A stretch of DNA of 64,000 nucleotides from Diploptera punctata (lineage: Eukaryota > Arthropoda > Insecta > Blattodea > Blaberidae). Shown piece after piece: positions 32,132 through 44,103 of the stretch. The stretch spans positions 1 through 64,000 of the forward strand of contig JASPKZ010001279.1 in the NCBI GenBank assembly GCA_030220185.1, read 5' to 3'. The translations under genes and the position numbers were made by a program. The notes below the pieces were generated by a model. The model saw only the letters and a program-made list of their open reading frames with translations. It did not search any database and was not told the DNA's origin. Positions within the stretch are counted from its first letter, which is position 1, and the number at the start of each line of letters is the position of its first letter.

Positions 32132-32887
32132 TAGAGTCCGGATGTTAGGCATTTAAAAAGGTTCAAAATAGGCAGGCAAAAAGGCACTAAAAATCATTAA
32201 TATAAAAAATCAAAGTAGGCTCTTACAAAAAATGGATTACAACATAAAATGTTACAACCTTACGTAAAGAATATAAACATGTGTTATGAATACCATACGA
32301 AGATATGAGATATGATTTTGAAATTTGTTTTTCCTTTTTACAAAGTGCATACGTATGTTTTGTAGTATGTATGTGCTGCGAAAACATGGCACTTCTTCGC
32401 GTAATTCACTGAAATTTTACACACTTTGCAAATCAATGTTACTGCAGAATATTTTTGCACCATATTATTTCACGAAATTGGTCAGTTTGTCTTTTACTGT
32501 TGTCCGTTCTTTACGCATCGTGAAACAACTGTTCTAAAAGTAATAAAAAAAAGAAAAAGAAAAAAAGCCACACACACTTGTCGCACAACTTTGTCTTTGA
32601 AGCACCTCTCTGTGAACGAGAACTACAGACTGAATTCAGTGTTATCAACATAAAAAATAATATATATGTGTCATGAAGTTTGTCCATTTCAATTAATTTC
32701 ATTGAAATACTAAGTTAATTTCAAGAAAAATGGCAAATAGGCATTGTAAGCTGAAATAGGGATTTGCAGGAAAAATTAACTTAATGTAAAACAACTCTAT
32801 GGTCATCGGTATGAACATATATGAAGTCACTTTTTACAATATCTATAATAAATAACTGTAGGCATTTTCCCTAACATCCGGCCTCTA
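32132..32887. mobile_element. hAT-like MITE with perfect 8-bp target duplication
   Basis: The ends are TAGAGTCCGGATGTTAGG at 32,132 and, read inward from 32,887, TAGAGGCCGGATGTTAGGG. The flanks are GTTATAAC at 32,124-32,131 and 32,888-32,895, a perfect 8-bp duplication and a palindrome. Eight-bp duplications with short TIRs point to the hAT superfamily. The 756-bp interior has no transposase; its ORFs are short and AT-driven. Confidence 0.88.
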
Positions 32888-32895
32888 GTTATAAC

Positions 32896-33908
32896 CACTT
32901 CCAAAAAACAAGAACATTTTTCAACTAGATTTACAGGAAGGGGAATTTCTGCATCCACCAAGAAGCTACGTTGTACATGAAAAAATTTAAGAACCTATAG
33001 TACCTACCAAAGTTCTGGGAAAAATCTGCACATAAGTTTTTTAACAATGTTGTGTTCATAGGTTTCTGTAACTTGTAAACTGACTCATTTTTACTCTAAC
33101 GTTAATAGTAGTGCTTGGCAAATCGTGTAAACATTATATTTTGTTTTTCATTTTCTGTAAAATGGAAAAGTTCATTGATTTCCTCCTCTATAAATTGTGC
33201 ACTTAAAAGAGAGTTTAATGAAAGAAGAGTCCTAGTACTTTACATTGTTAGATTAACTAGTATATTGTTACATTAAGAGGTATCAAATATTATGCTTTCC
33301 CTAATATAGTGGACCACTAGACTTACATTAAAAATAAAAAATAAATATGAACCTATCATAGTAATCAGCAACCAACTTTCTTTAGTAAAATGTACTGTTT
33401 ATATAGATGTGTAATTCGTAAAGTGTTTGTTAATAGTGTTTGCTCTGACATAAATAGTAGTGTTCTGTATTAATTGTGGAAACGCGGACACTTTTTTATC
33501 CCTGTTTAGGCCAAAAATGGACATTCATCTTTCTTCCCCTGTAAGTTGTGTACTAAGAGACAGCAATATAAAATAAGTGCAGTTCAGGTTACATTGTTGG
33601 ATCAGTTGTTAGACCATTTATAACCCAATATAATACCTTCCATAATATATTTGTTTCAAAATATTGTAAACAATATTATAAATATTATAGCGTTTCAAAA
33701 CTTAAAATACATTTATCTCCCTTTGAGTTTATTGTGACACTCATAGTTTTTTCCCCTGGACCTTAATATCTTTACAAATTATTCAATTTAAAATTTTTCT
33801 GCTTTAATTTCAATTGTGAGGAGATTGTAAGCAACTTCATAAAATATCAATAATTATTCTTTCATTCAGACTAACTTTTAAGAACACCTAATCATTTCAG
33901 GCGTGAAC
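32896..33908. other. AT-rich sequence, no gene
   Basis: No ORF above background, no tRNA and no element ends are recognised. Some weak internal similarity exists (GTACTAAGAGACAG-like and TGTTAGATTAACTAG-like stretches near 33,230 and 33,590), suggesting an old duplication. Confidence 0.5.
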
Positions 33909-33910
33909 TA

Positions 33911-34589
33911 ACGGGCTTCCAATATAAAACCGGACCGGCCTCACGGAGTTTCAACCAGCACGCAGTGCTGTCTCTTCCTCCCGCAATTCACCCTGCCTGG
34001 CACCCTTCCTTGAACTGTTTCTTACCTTATAGAAAATGCTGCAAATGTTGTCCTCCCGCCACACGTGCTATGGGATCACCTTGGTTTAGATAATGAACAC
34101 GTGTACACTTGTAAGGTTTGAGTTTTAACAATTTTGTTGCTTTATGTGCAGAAAGATACTGAAATCCCAACTTGTGCTAATTTCGGTAATGATTTTTGTG
34201 GTGAACGTTCCAAATTTTCGCCAATTTCGTCTAATTTTTCTTCGATGAGAACCGTACGCCTTCGCGTGTGTTTCTTATTTTGTACTGAACCAGTGGTCTC
34301 AAATTTAGTCACAAGATCGTGAATTGTCGATCTGGAAGGAGGGTAATTGTCCAGGGAAATTCCGAATAAATTCCTCGCGAACGCGACGAGCTGATTCGTA
34401 TTTATAATAACATTTACACACTTAAATGCGCTGCTCTAATGTCAGCTGACGTCTCATCTTGTCGAACGATAGTAAACACTGACTAGATCAAGGACGAGCG
34501 GCTGGCAGAGTGAAATGCGGACGAGGAGAGAGCGCTGCCTGACGGGTGAAACCCCGTGAGGCCGGTCCAGGTTTATATTGGAAGCCCGT
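33911..34589 (-). mobile_element. Tc1/mariner-like MITE with about 95-bp inverted ends
   Basis: The terminal inverted repeats begin ACGGGCTTCCAATATAAA and remain similar for about 95 bp, including GACCGGCCTCACGG. TA flanks both sides (33,909-33,910 and 34,590-34,591). The 679-bp element retains a helix-turn-helix coding remnant on the minus strand. It is non-autonomous. Confidence 0.82.
34137..34342 (-). pseudogene. Transposase-type helix-turn-helix (DUF4817-like) remnant
   Basis: The minus-strand frame reads PSRSTIHDLVTKFETTGSVQ, then RRRTVLIEEKLDEIGENLER, then SPQKSLPKLAQVGISV. This looks like the N-terminal helix-turn-helix domain found before DDE transposases in many insect Tc1/mariner-like proteins (DUF4817-type). 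The catalytic domain is absent. The frame is open over about 68 codons, so the piece could be recent, but no start context is evident. Confidence 0.7.
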
Positions 34590-34591
34590 TA

Positions 34592-36163
34592 TATAATAAA
34601 TAGCTACTTGATCCCACAGGTGTGCGAACTTCGTGCACACAAAAATACAGTGGAACATCAACATATAATTGAGGCTATTTGAGGCTATAAAGGGTGCAAA
34701 TTTTGCACAAAAATATGAAACCTTTTCCATCACATCGAACAGTGTCTACCTATGAGACGAAGAAACATAATTCCTACTTTCAGGGGCCAAAGTATCTTGC
34801 GTAAGGAGTGCCATCTTCTATGCATTAAATAATAAAAACTGTAAGGAGCGCCATCTTCTATGCACTAAACATGAAAACTTTGTCCATGTCACCGCCATTC
34901 ATAACATTTTATTAACCTCATCACACACAATACAATGTGTCCTACGAACCTTCATCCCTAGCTTGAGGGTTGGAAAAATAGATGGGAAGCTGCGTCCATC
35001 CAAACAAAAGTAATTACTTATCACACACAAATTCTTCAATATGTATTTCACACAAAACATTTGCAAATCATAATTACCTTACTTTGAGGCAAAATCAAAA
35101 TATCTTACTCAGAGACATAAAATCATCAATAATTTTTAAGCTAGTCTGAATTAAATGTGTATTTTTAACACAAATAAATTTACCTTGAAAACTTAGAAAA
35201 AATCATAAGACCAAACACTAGACCTAATTTTACATTTGTAATAAAATTCCTCACATTGAGCAAATTAATTTTAATATCAGTGTAAAGTGACAATATTTCT
35301 TTCAATAATTACTTTCTACATTAATTATTTGAGGGGGTGTTGAGCTAATTAAACACACAACATATTTATTTTATCAGATGTATAGCCTAAATTTTTTAAT
35401 GAACCTACTTAGGTAAATTATGTTACTCAATCAGCCAATGAAGGTAAATTGAGGTATTTTAATCCAACTAAGTTAATTAAAGTCATTATAAACCAATTTT
35501 ATTTGATATTTTAGTTAGTCAACCAACAAAAGAGAACTAAAATTTGGAGATGAGCTAACCCATAAAACACAAAACCTTGATAAATGCTAAAACAAACAAT
35601 ATTAATTACAATCACAATAATTACGAGTGAGATAGGATGCAAGGTGTTAGGAAGGCACTTATTTTCGGCACTAATTATTTAACTACCTTATGTCCTTGAT
35701 GATAACGTTGATCGCATTATGAAATCTGACTTCGCAGGCCAGTGCAAGCACCCTTAGGATCCGCCGCAGTGATAAATTCGCATCTTCAGGCGATGTCATC
35801 CGAGATTTGTGTGGATCCCGAAAAAAGACTCGAAACCTGGAACTCCACCAGACGGTTGATTAGATCGTAGCATACATTGTAGCACTAATAACATCACTGG
35901 TTAGTTAAATTCAATTCTTGATATTCATTTTATGATGCAAGTGGCGTTACGAAAATACTTTGTAATAGAGATATCCAGAGAAGCGTATATTTGAGTGAAG
36001 TGGAGATGGAAAAAATGAAAACCAGTTCCCAAATAAATTCAAATCACGGCACAATATCACTGCCGGAAAAACAAAAATAAAAATAGGTCCAAAATTTGGC
36101 TCCCGAGAACCAAAATGGTGGCCAACCTCAGTTCAGGGGTCCGTTGAATGGCAAGGAGAGCAT
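34592..36163. other. AT-rich sequence, no gene assigned
   Basis: A short tandem pair (GTAAGGAGYGCCATCTTC) lies at 34,801-34,870. A less AT-rich patch at 35,690-35,880 has no family I can name. Nothing else is supported. Confidence 0.5.
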
Positions 36164-36166
36164 TAA

Positions 36167-36782
36167 GGGCCGTATGCAAATACATTAGTCTCTACTCAAA
36201 TTACTTCCAATCACTGGTGAGCTGACTTTCCGTGAGGAAGTGCAAATATCGAATTAGCTACCCACTAACTGGTCATGCATGAAAGTCGTCATTTTCGTAA
36301 TATTGGCAAGAAATTGCCCAGAATTCTCAGTGATAAAACCACTTCCGTTATTTTCGTCTGCTAGAGGAACGCATTTACGCTTGCGTCCCACAAATAATAC
36401 CGTATACGACGACGTCTGCATCGCGCAATATTACGCCGATTCTCCTGTTCTTCAAGTTGAATTCTTTGATAGACTCTATCAAATTCCTCTTCTTCGCGTA
36501 TACCGGAAACATGATCGAAGTCTTCAAGGTCCGACATATTTGATAAAGCAACAAGGTACGCGGCAAGGTTTCAAACTACATCGGTTACCATCGGTTCCCA
36601 TCGGGTTGCTCACGATTCGTTTCTCTGATAAGTCACCTCGCCTAGTAGCTTAGGAATTTCAACAATTATTATCTCATGAACAGATTTTTGAGTACTGCAA
36701 AAACGTATTTAGATGCAACTTTCTCAGCAGAGTACATGTTGAGAACGACTTCTACGGTCTAATGCGTTCATAGTTTCGAGCC
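36167..36782 (-). mobile_element. PIF/Harbinger-like MITE
   Basis: The left end GGGCCGTATGCAAATACATTAG resembles Harbinger termini. The right end, read inward, is GGCTCGAAACTATGAACGCATTAG, an imperfect inverted match. The flanks are TAA on both sides (36,164-36,166 and 36,783-36,785), the 3-bp duplication typical of this superfamily. Inside, a minus-strand frame (about 36,540-36,370) reads SDLEDFDHVSGIREEEEFDR then RIQLEEQENRRNIARCRRRR. This could be the start of a Harbinger ORF, but the match is weak. Confidence 0.6.
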
Positions 36783-36785
36783 TAA

Positions 36786-39535
36786 GTGTGGACTGTATTG
36801 AAATTTACAAATGTGGATTATATCCACAAGTTCAAAATAAAACAGTATTTATCAATTATAAAACAAATGAAAATCGCACTTCACTGCATAATCAAAACGT
36901 ATTTATGTTCCCATAAGTTCTTCAGCTTATTCAAATGTGTCACTTTGCACTATTGCATTACACTTATAATTTCTAAGTCATTTCTAAATATGTGACATGC
37001 ATCACGGAGAGACGAGGAGCGGGATGTTGCTTACATGAAATTTACTCTCATTCTGAAGACACAAAAGAATTACTGCGTAATATAAACCTTGATGTAATAA
37101 TTCTAGAAGATTCTTAGCTAGTTTGTATAATATAATATTATAATGATATTATAATATATATAAAATTATAATATGTTCCATTATTGCAACTGTGTTAAAA
37201 TAACAGTATTGCAAATTTTTAAATAGTTTGTATAAGTAAGGTTGGTAGCTCTGAGATTATCAGGCTACCACCGAAATACGAAAGTGTTCAATATAATATT
37301 AATATTTGATTTAACGCCTCCCATATGAGAGAGACATGAGATATACTACCAATCTTTGAATAATGCTAATGTCATTAAATTACGTAATACTGGGGAATAA
37401 CCCTTCTTACATAACAGGTGTTTTGAACAACTGCATCGAGATATTTCTGCGGAATGTTACATCTCCGGCGACTACTTGATGCCTTGAATTGCGCGCAAGA
37501 CATATGTATTATATAATAATATGTAAACCTAAATTAATTGAACTAAAATATTACACTGGACAACAAATTTTAACTTTTTGTCAATTACGGAATTAAAATG
37601 TCCAGATTTTCATGTATTTTTCCGTGCTGAACAGGAAAATGACAATGAAATTGTCAGCAGTGGTCTCGTTTTTTTTCGTAATTTGAAAAAAATATATTTG
37701 AGTAAAAATGTTTCCATCCTTAAATCTGGTAATATTAAGACTAGCTTACCTCAGTTAGGAGTGTTTCCTTTTAGCTTGTCTGCTGTAATGAATCTTGGTG
37801 ACATCTCTCATCACTGACCAACAATAGTCAGCTAGCAGAGATGTATTCTATTTGCCTTGGTATCGTCTTTCAAATGATGAGATGCAGTATGTTCTCTATG
37901 TTCATCAGAAACTGCGCCACATTTTCCAGGTAAAAGTCCAAATGAGAGTGGAAAAAAATGGAATTTTAATGACATACTGCATCTCATTTCATGATAAGCT
38001 CACATGTCTGTAGTTTGGGGCCCGGTGGTTCCCCAAAAAAATTAAGGCAACTGCTCTGAATGATTCCCATGCTTTTTTTCTTTCCTTTCCAAAAGTTCCG
38101 AAGATGTGTTTATCCTTGAAGAGTTCTCTGATCTAGGAACCAATAAAAATTCACAAAATTCAATGAAATTACAACAAATGTTATCAAGTATTCAATCTCT
38201 GATGAATATTAATATTTAGTAATTCTAATGATTTGAATGATTATTTCATAACCCAAATGAATATATTAAATAATCTTCATGTTGACGTAGCAAGCGAAAA
38301 TTGCTTCGACAAAATACAGCTGGTTTCAACCATGTACCAGTCTGGACATGTGAGTATTCTTAAACTCAATCCACAATAAATGACAACATATGTGTCTTCA
38401 ATAAAACAAATTAAATCATTTAAATGATTTTCATAAACCATGTCACAACATTCCAGGATGTAAATTCATATCAACATGTTTTGATGGAAAGACCAGAGAT
38501 GTCCACATTAGATAAGAGGGAAATTGAGCTGCATGAAGTAAAAGTGGAAACAGAGATTTCCATTTTGACATAGATGATAGTTTTGAACTAAATCAGGTAA
38601 AAGTTGTAAGAGGGTGGAAGTGAAAACCGATAAGAAAACCCCATTATTGGAAAGGAAAAGTTAACTTTCCACCCGAGTTTCCCCACGATTAGTAACTTAA
38701 AAACGATCATATAAATATTCGCGATTTTTTTTAACGAAATGAGACTGGAGTCGGGGACCGAAGCGTTCGCTTCAGTCCCCCGGGGACGAGTGGAGCGGTT
38801 AATGGGTAATATGCAACTTCCTAATATTTTCATACTAAAAAGATCATGTTTTTTTTAAATGGTCAATTCTTGAATTTAGAAACTTTAGAATAAATTGTCT
38901 GATTATTAAAAATATGCTTTATCAAATGAGAAGACCAAAGGGTCGAACAAACTTAATAATTAAATATTAATAATCTAGAGTTGATTTAGTGGAAGTCTCT
39001 CCGAATAATATCAAGATTTCAATCAATTCGGCGCGATTCTACATATCGTCTTTTAGCTTCCTTTATTAAAATGTTTGATCTGGTTTTGTTTAATATTTTT
39101 TATGTCATGTTTTATTTAAAATAAATATGTTTGTTTTATGGTTTTATATGTTTCTGTGTGCAAATGTGATTTTTCCTCACCAAAACCAAGGCCAACCTCT
39201 CGGGCCAAAAGTCACTTAAAGGATAGACACCTTTTTTACGCTACGTTATGGCTGAGATAAGCTCAGTTCGTAACAATGTTAAAACGAGACAAGATTGAGC
39301 AAGAAGACTTATTTCTCATTAAACAATGATGTATGCTTAATTTTTAACCCTAAAGTAATAATCCCAGCAATAACAATAATAATAATTATAACAATACTAA
39401 AAATATTAATCTATACATTTTACCTGGCATAGTTAATGCCTTAATCTCTTAAAAGAGTTATAATACAATATTAGTCTTATTACTAGACATAAGTGCAATA
39501 AATAATTACATAGATCGACAATTTTTTACTTTTTG
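36786..39535. other. AT-rich sequence with hairpins, no gene
   Basis: Two inverted structures are visible. GATGAGATGCAGTATGT at about 37,876-37,892 pairs with ACATACTGCATCTCAT at about 37,969-37,985. A GC-rich hairpin lies at 38,753-38,780 (GGGGACCGAAGCG / CGCTTCAGTCCCC). The AT-rich palindromic tract at 37,125-37,175 is low-complexity. No coding gene is recognised. Confidence 0.5.
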
Positions 39536-39557
39536 TCAGATTTTCATGAAAATCTGA
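39536..39557. repeat. Perfect 22-bp palindrome
   Basis: Centred on TTTTCATGAAAA with TCAGA and TCTGA at the ends, it is fully self-complementary. It could be a protein-binding dyad or chance. No neighbouring gene is apparent. Confidence 0.7.
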
Positions 39558-39779
39558 TTTTCTGACTAAATCGGTTGCACCGATCAGAAGACGGAAGCCT
39601 GTTTCTCCACAGCATATCAGGGTTTGCATAATCATCCTAATCTACAGCCAAAGATTTGGAAAGCAATTATAGGAAGCTGGAGGTAAAATGGAACAAATAA
39701 AATGGTAGAAAGTAATGTGAGACCTTTTTAATATAGGAAAAGCAAATTTGTTCTTGTCAACATTTATTATGCACAGGTA

Positions 39780-40600
39780 TATCTGTCTATGAATGTTCGT
39801 TTGTTGCATTTCTGTTTGTGTATCATGTTTGTACCCCAGCAATTGTCAGACGTCATGTTTATTCCACAACCATCTTGATCAGATTTTTAAGTTCCTGATG
39901 TGTCTGCCAAATTGTCCTGAAAATTGACTAGGTGCGACATTAGAAAATGTAGTTTTAAACTCACCCTGCATCCTAACTGTCTAAACTTATCAAGCATATA
40001 TTCCTTGTAATAAGGCTGCTTATTCTCGCCAAGGAAACGTTACACAACTTTTTTTAAACTTTCCCATGCTTGTTGGTCTATTTCTGCTATTATGCTTTCA
40101 AAGTGTTCATCAGAAATCAACTGGTTCAACATATATCCCTTTTTTTAAACTTTGCAGTTGATAGATTTGGGAAATGACTATACAGGTATTAGAAACCGTT
40201 CCTGTTTTATCTAATACTCTCACATACTGTTTCATCAGGCCTGATTTTATGTGCGTCAGAGGTAATAAAATGTTACGTGGATCCACCAAATGCTTATTCA
40301 CAATGTTCTTCGATTCTGCTAGCTAGTTCTCCCTCATAGGCCAGTCTCTCTTATTTCAATGCTCATTATATGCTCTACTGTCCCATTCTCACATATAGCT
40401 TGTACCCTGTTTGCTGGCGGAGAGGGATGCCGATCTTTTTAAGTCACTGGTGTTCTTCAGACTTCCCATTTTGAAGGAATACTTTCATGATTCTGTACAT
40501 CCCTCTTAGGTGTACTGAATATGAAATTGGAATTGATGCTAGCTCATTTCAAATGTGTCGTAATGCGGCTTAAACATACTCTGCAAATCAGATTTTGTAA
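39780..40600 (-). pseudogene. Broken multi-copy arthropod gene (second family, function unknown)
   Basis: Minus-strand pieces in order: ISYSVHLRGMYRIMKVFLQNG (about 40,545-40,480), IGIPLRQQTGYKLYV (about 40,440-40,400), RDWPMRENW (about 40,350), NKHLVDPRNILLPLTHIKSG and LMKQYVRVLDKTGT (40,301-40,200), DEHFESIIAEIDQQAWESLKK (about 40,110-40,045), DKFRQLGCRVSLKLHFLMSH (about 39,990-39,935), CGINMTSDNC (about 39,870-39,842). I recognise this order from a widespread uncharacterised arthropod and cnidarian protein family (KxxLPPLHIKLGLMKQ-type motif), often multi-copy and probably transposon-associated. Stops and frameshifts are numerous, and internal segments are missing. Confidence 0.65.
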
Positions 40601-41764
40601 TAAATAGACTGCAATAAGTAGATCTGCAGAGGGAATGAAAAAAAAAACTGATATAATTTTCATGTTCAGGAGAGAAGATGAATTGAATTGAGAAGACTGA
40701 ATAAAGTTATCTTTATGAGAAATTTTCAGAACCTAAGAATCCGCCCTAATAATAGAATTTGAGTCTTTACTATCAGATTTATAAAAAATGTTTTTATTTT
40801 TTGTCTTTAGTATTTTTTTATAATTTCACTAACAAAACTCAAAATAGCTGAATAAACCATTTAAAATTATGTATTTGTTTTTTATTCCATCATTCTCTTT
40901 CTTATGTATCCGCCCAGTTTTCTAACAAACTTCTACACACTAACTTTGTTCTATCTCTTAAATGCAACTAACTCACCTTTTTTTTCGCGAAATTTTCAAT
41001 ACATTCCTTACAACCACATTGGTTGTGAAACAAATTTTTTTATCGTGTGTATAGTAATTCCGATTTTCCTGAAATTGAAGAATGAAAAATGTTAATTATT
41101 TTTATAGCAAAACAAATTTTAAATATTTTTCCCGCCGTAACCACGTAACCGTGATGCTATTGTTGAACCGCGACGTTTGAATGTCGTAGCTTTATTTTTC
41201 TTTTATTGAGAAGACTGAATGATCTTTAGCATTATTATATTTCAAATAATGCAAAAAGTGTTGTACATGTAGTGCAGTTCGAAAAAGGTCTATAGTAATG
41301 TAGGTAGCAAGAAAATTATTTATCTATTATGAAGTTTACAAGGCGAATAAAAAGAGCGGTTATGGAGCAGGAATGTAATATAATCTACTAGGAGATAAGT
41401 TACATCAGGACCCCTAGCGTTAAAGAAGCTTAATAAATATTTTATATTTAGCTTTTTTTCATCTATTAACCCAAACAATTTGAGGAAGGATACCTAGAGA
41501 CTCGGACGAAAAATATATCATCAGTTGTCAAATTTCTTCGATTTAGTTGATTTACATTTCTATTAAATGTGAAATTATTTTTGCTATATATCCGATAATT
41601 TGTACGGTTCACAGTTTAAAATGGGATTAGTTTCGTGTTTATAAAACCACAGGACATGTTTAAAAAACACCGTAACATGATCCGTCTTTAAAAATGGAAG
41701 CGTATCTAAAACAATTGATATGGAAATTGTTTAATTTACTATTCGTATATAATTGAACGAACAA
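40601..41764. other. AT-rich sequence, no gene
   Basis: No ORF, tRNA or element termini that I can support. Confidence 0.5.
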
Positions 41765-42395
41765 ATTGTTCAAAATAAACTGTCTACGCAAATAGTCACG
41801 TCATTGTTAGATGATATCTTGGCGCTGTATCCTATAACATAAAGTCGTTTAATTTATGCAGTATTCTTAATAAATAGTGAAACATGAATTAGTAAAAAAT
41901 TATAAATTGTACAACAGATTATACAGAAATATAAATTATGGTTATGCATGATTTGTTTTCACTCCAGTCTGACGCATTTAAATAAGCTGGCGTGAAAAAT
42001 TTAATTTTACCAGTTAAGGGTTTAACCTCTCCCTTTTTAGTTATACACATTTAGGTTTCCTATGCCAACCGGACACGTGCATGTTTGTACTTTGGAACAC
42101 ATACATTGTTTACAAGGACGCGGGGAGCTCGCTGAATCCGTGGTCATCTCCGAGACAGCACTAACATCTCAAACAAGACACGTCTTTCAACCACAAGGCC
42201 CATAAGACAATTAATTATGATGACCAGGTAGTGTCTTGTTACTATTTAGGCGTTAATATTTACCGACATTTGTCTTCCGGATGAGGAAAATCTACCGGTC
42301 GTGGATCGAATCCAGGCGAATTTCACGTAAAATTTGACACAACCCATGAAAATTAGTTTATCTGCTTTCCAATGTGGTATATGGACTGTTATAAA
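41765..42395 (+). repeat. Unclassified dispersed repeat, copy D (interrupted)
   Basis: Homologous to 48,988-49,635 and, from 41,917 on, to 1-490. It stops exactly at GTTATAAA (42,388-42,395), where the hAT-like element begins. In A and C the repeat continues there with GATCTTCAAG. Confidence 0.85.
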
Positions 42396-43354
42396 TAGAG
42401 CGAGGATTTTTATAAAATTTCATGTTTTAAACTATTAGCCAGAGAGCGCTGAGACAAAGTATCTTTACATTTTATGATATGTAGAATCAAATAAGACCTA
42501 CATATTTTTTTCATATTTTATAATATTTTGGCAAAATGTTCATATTTTAGTAAAAATTTAATATTGCTTCATATTTTTCAACTTTCAATTTTTTTAAGTA
42601 AAATTTCTACAAACTGGTTACAAACATTTTTGAAGTAACTGTAGTTTTGACATTTTTTGACAATGTAAAATGGTAGACAGGTGAAAATTCCTCAGTATCC
42701 CATCTGGAAAAAGATAAATAGATTTGATAAAAGAAAGTAATTGAAAAAAGGAGACATGGAATGACCAAGTGGAGGCTTTGTCCAAAACTACAGAACAAGA
42801 ATAGGGATTTCCTAATCTGTGACAAGAACATGAATAAGTAGAACAACAATGTTAGAATAATAACCACCTGCTCTTTCTCTCAGATAGCAACCTGTTCCTA
42901 TTTGCTAGTTAAGGACAAGCCTTTTACTGTATTTAAATATAGGGAAGACTAATGTTGCTAATCTTGAAGTTGTGCTGAGAAATAAGATGTTACTCTACAG
43001 TTTATGAAACATAACATCATATGGTGTGGAGTATACTTTTTGATCGTACAAAATAATTCTGACAGACTGGCGTTAAAAAATTTAGAAAAAGCTCCTAACT
43101 CTGTACTACGAATATAATTGATAATTGGATTATTCAAAGCACAAGAACACCATACTGTGATCGGGCAAAGTTCATGGAAAAACTAATGTAAAAATATTGC
43201 TAACTACATTTCACTATGTTAATACGTGTAATGTATAGGATTAAAAATAATTATAATTGCGAAGAGAGTTTTGAAATACTCTCTAGAATTATTTGTGGAT
43301 TAATTAATTTTAACATCTTGTTTCTCCAAATATGACATACAGTACTTGGTCTAC

Positions 43355-43447
43355 TGCGATGGGCAGGACACGTGGCAGAAATGTGGGAATAAAAGCCATG
43401 CTGGAAGCTTCTTGTAGGAAAATCAGAGGGTTAGTGAGTTAGTTAGG
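43355..43447 (+). mobile_element. 93-bp 5'-truncated LINE 3' end with target duplication
   Basis: The insert encodes the tail ATGGGCAGGACACGTGGCAG (WAGHVAE) and GAAGCTTCTTGTAGGAAAA of the RTE-like family seen at 19,526. It ends in a GTTAGTGAGTTAGTTAGG simple tail. It is flanked by the perfect 11-bp repeat ACTTGGTCTAC at 43,344-43,354 and 43,448-43,458. It is an extreme example of 5' truncation. Confidence 0.88.
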
Positions 43448-43739
43448 ACTTGGTCTACGTGTGTTCTGATTCGTCCAATTATTTAATGTTATTGTGACAT
43501 TTACATATACTGAAATTAATTATCTTTATGCAAGGTAAATAGACGTCACCCAACTGTACCTACTCTAAATTCTGCCATTGGTATATTCTATAAAAGCATG
43601 TTACTTCGGTTACTATGTTTTGTTTATGTTTGGATTTCGTAATTAAATATAATTGGATAAATTAATTGATCGTGTTTTATATATACCCTGTATTATTTAA
43701 TTTATAAATGATCTTAGCGGGGAGGAAATTATTAAAACT

Positions 43740-43955
43740 TTGACAGAATGTTTTCAAAAAGCAGGGGAAAAATTCAAGGTTAAATACGCAATGAACCAGA
43801 AGGACAAAGGGTGGTACAATAATGCATGTAGAAAGAAGAAGAAATTTGTCGAAAGTAGTCTTTTAAAGTTTAGAAAGAAAGCACAGATGAAAGCAGAAAA
43901 AATTATGCGCAAGAGAGAAAGGAATATAAAGAATTATTGGCAGAAACAAAACTAG
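43740..43955 (+). pseudogene. LINE ORF2 segment upstream of RT
   Basis: The frame with ECFQKAGEKFKVKY then GWYNNACRKKKKFVESSLLK is the basic linker usually found between endonuclease and RT (the W-[Y/F]-[D/N]-x-x-C motif is visible as GWYNNAC). It stops at 43,955. Frameshifts separate it from the RT frame that starts at 44,104. Confidence 0.65.
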
Positions 43956-44103
43956 CATGGCAAAATAAGAAATCCGAAGAAATGAGAGTCGCGACTGAAA
44001 GTGGAACATTGCAGACATATGGAAAGCGTTAAGGGAACTCAAAGTAAAGTCCATAAATCGGACAAGAATAACGCCCGGGGAATGGAGAAGTTACTTTGAT
44101 AGG

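Noticed and set aside
37870..37990. miRNA-like hairpin
   Set aside because: The arms are only about 17 bp and separated by about 75 nt that do not pair; no support for a precursor.
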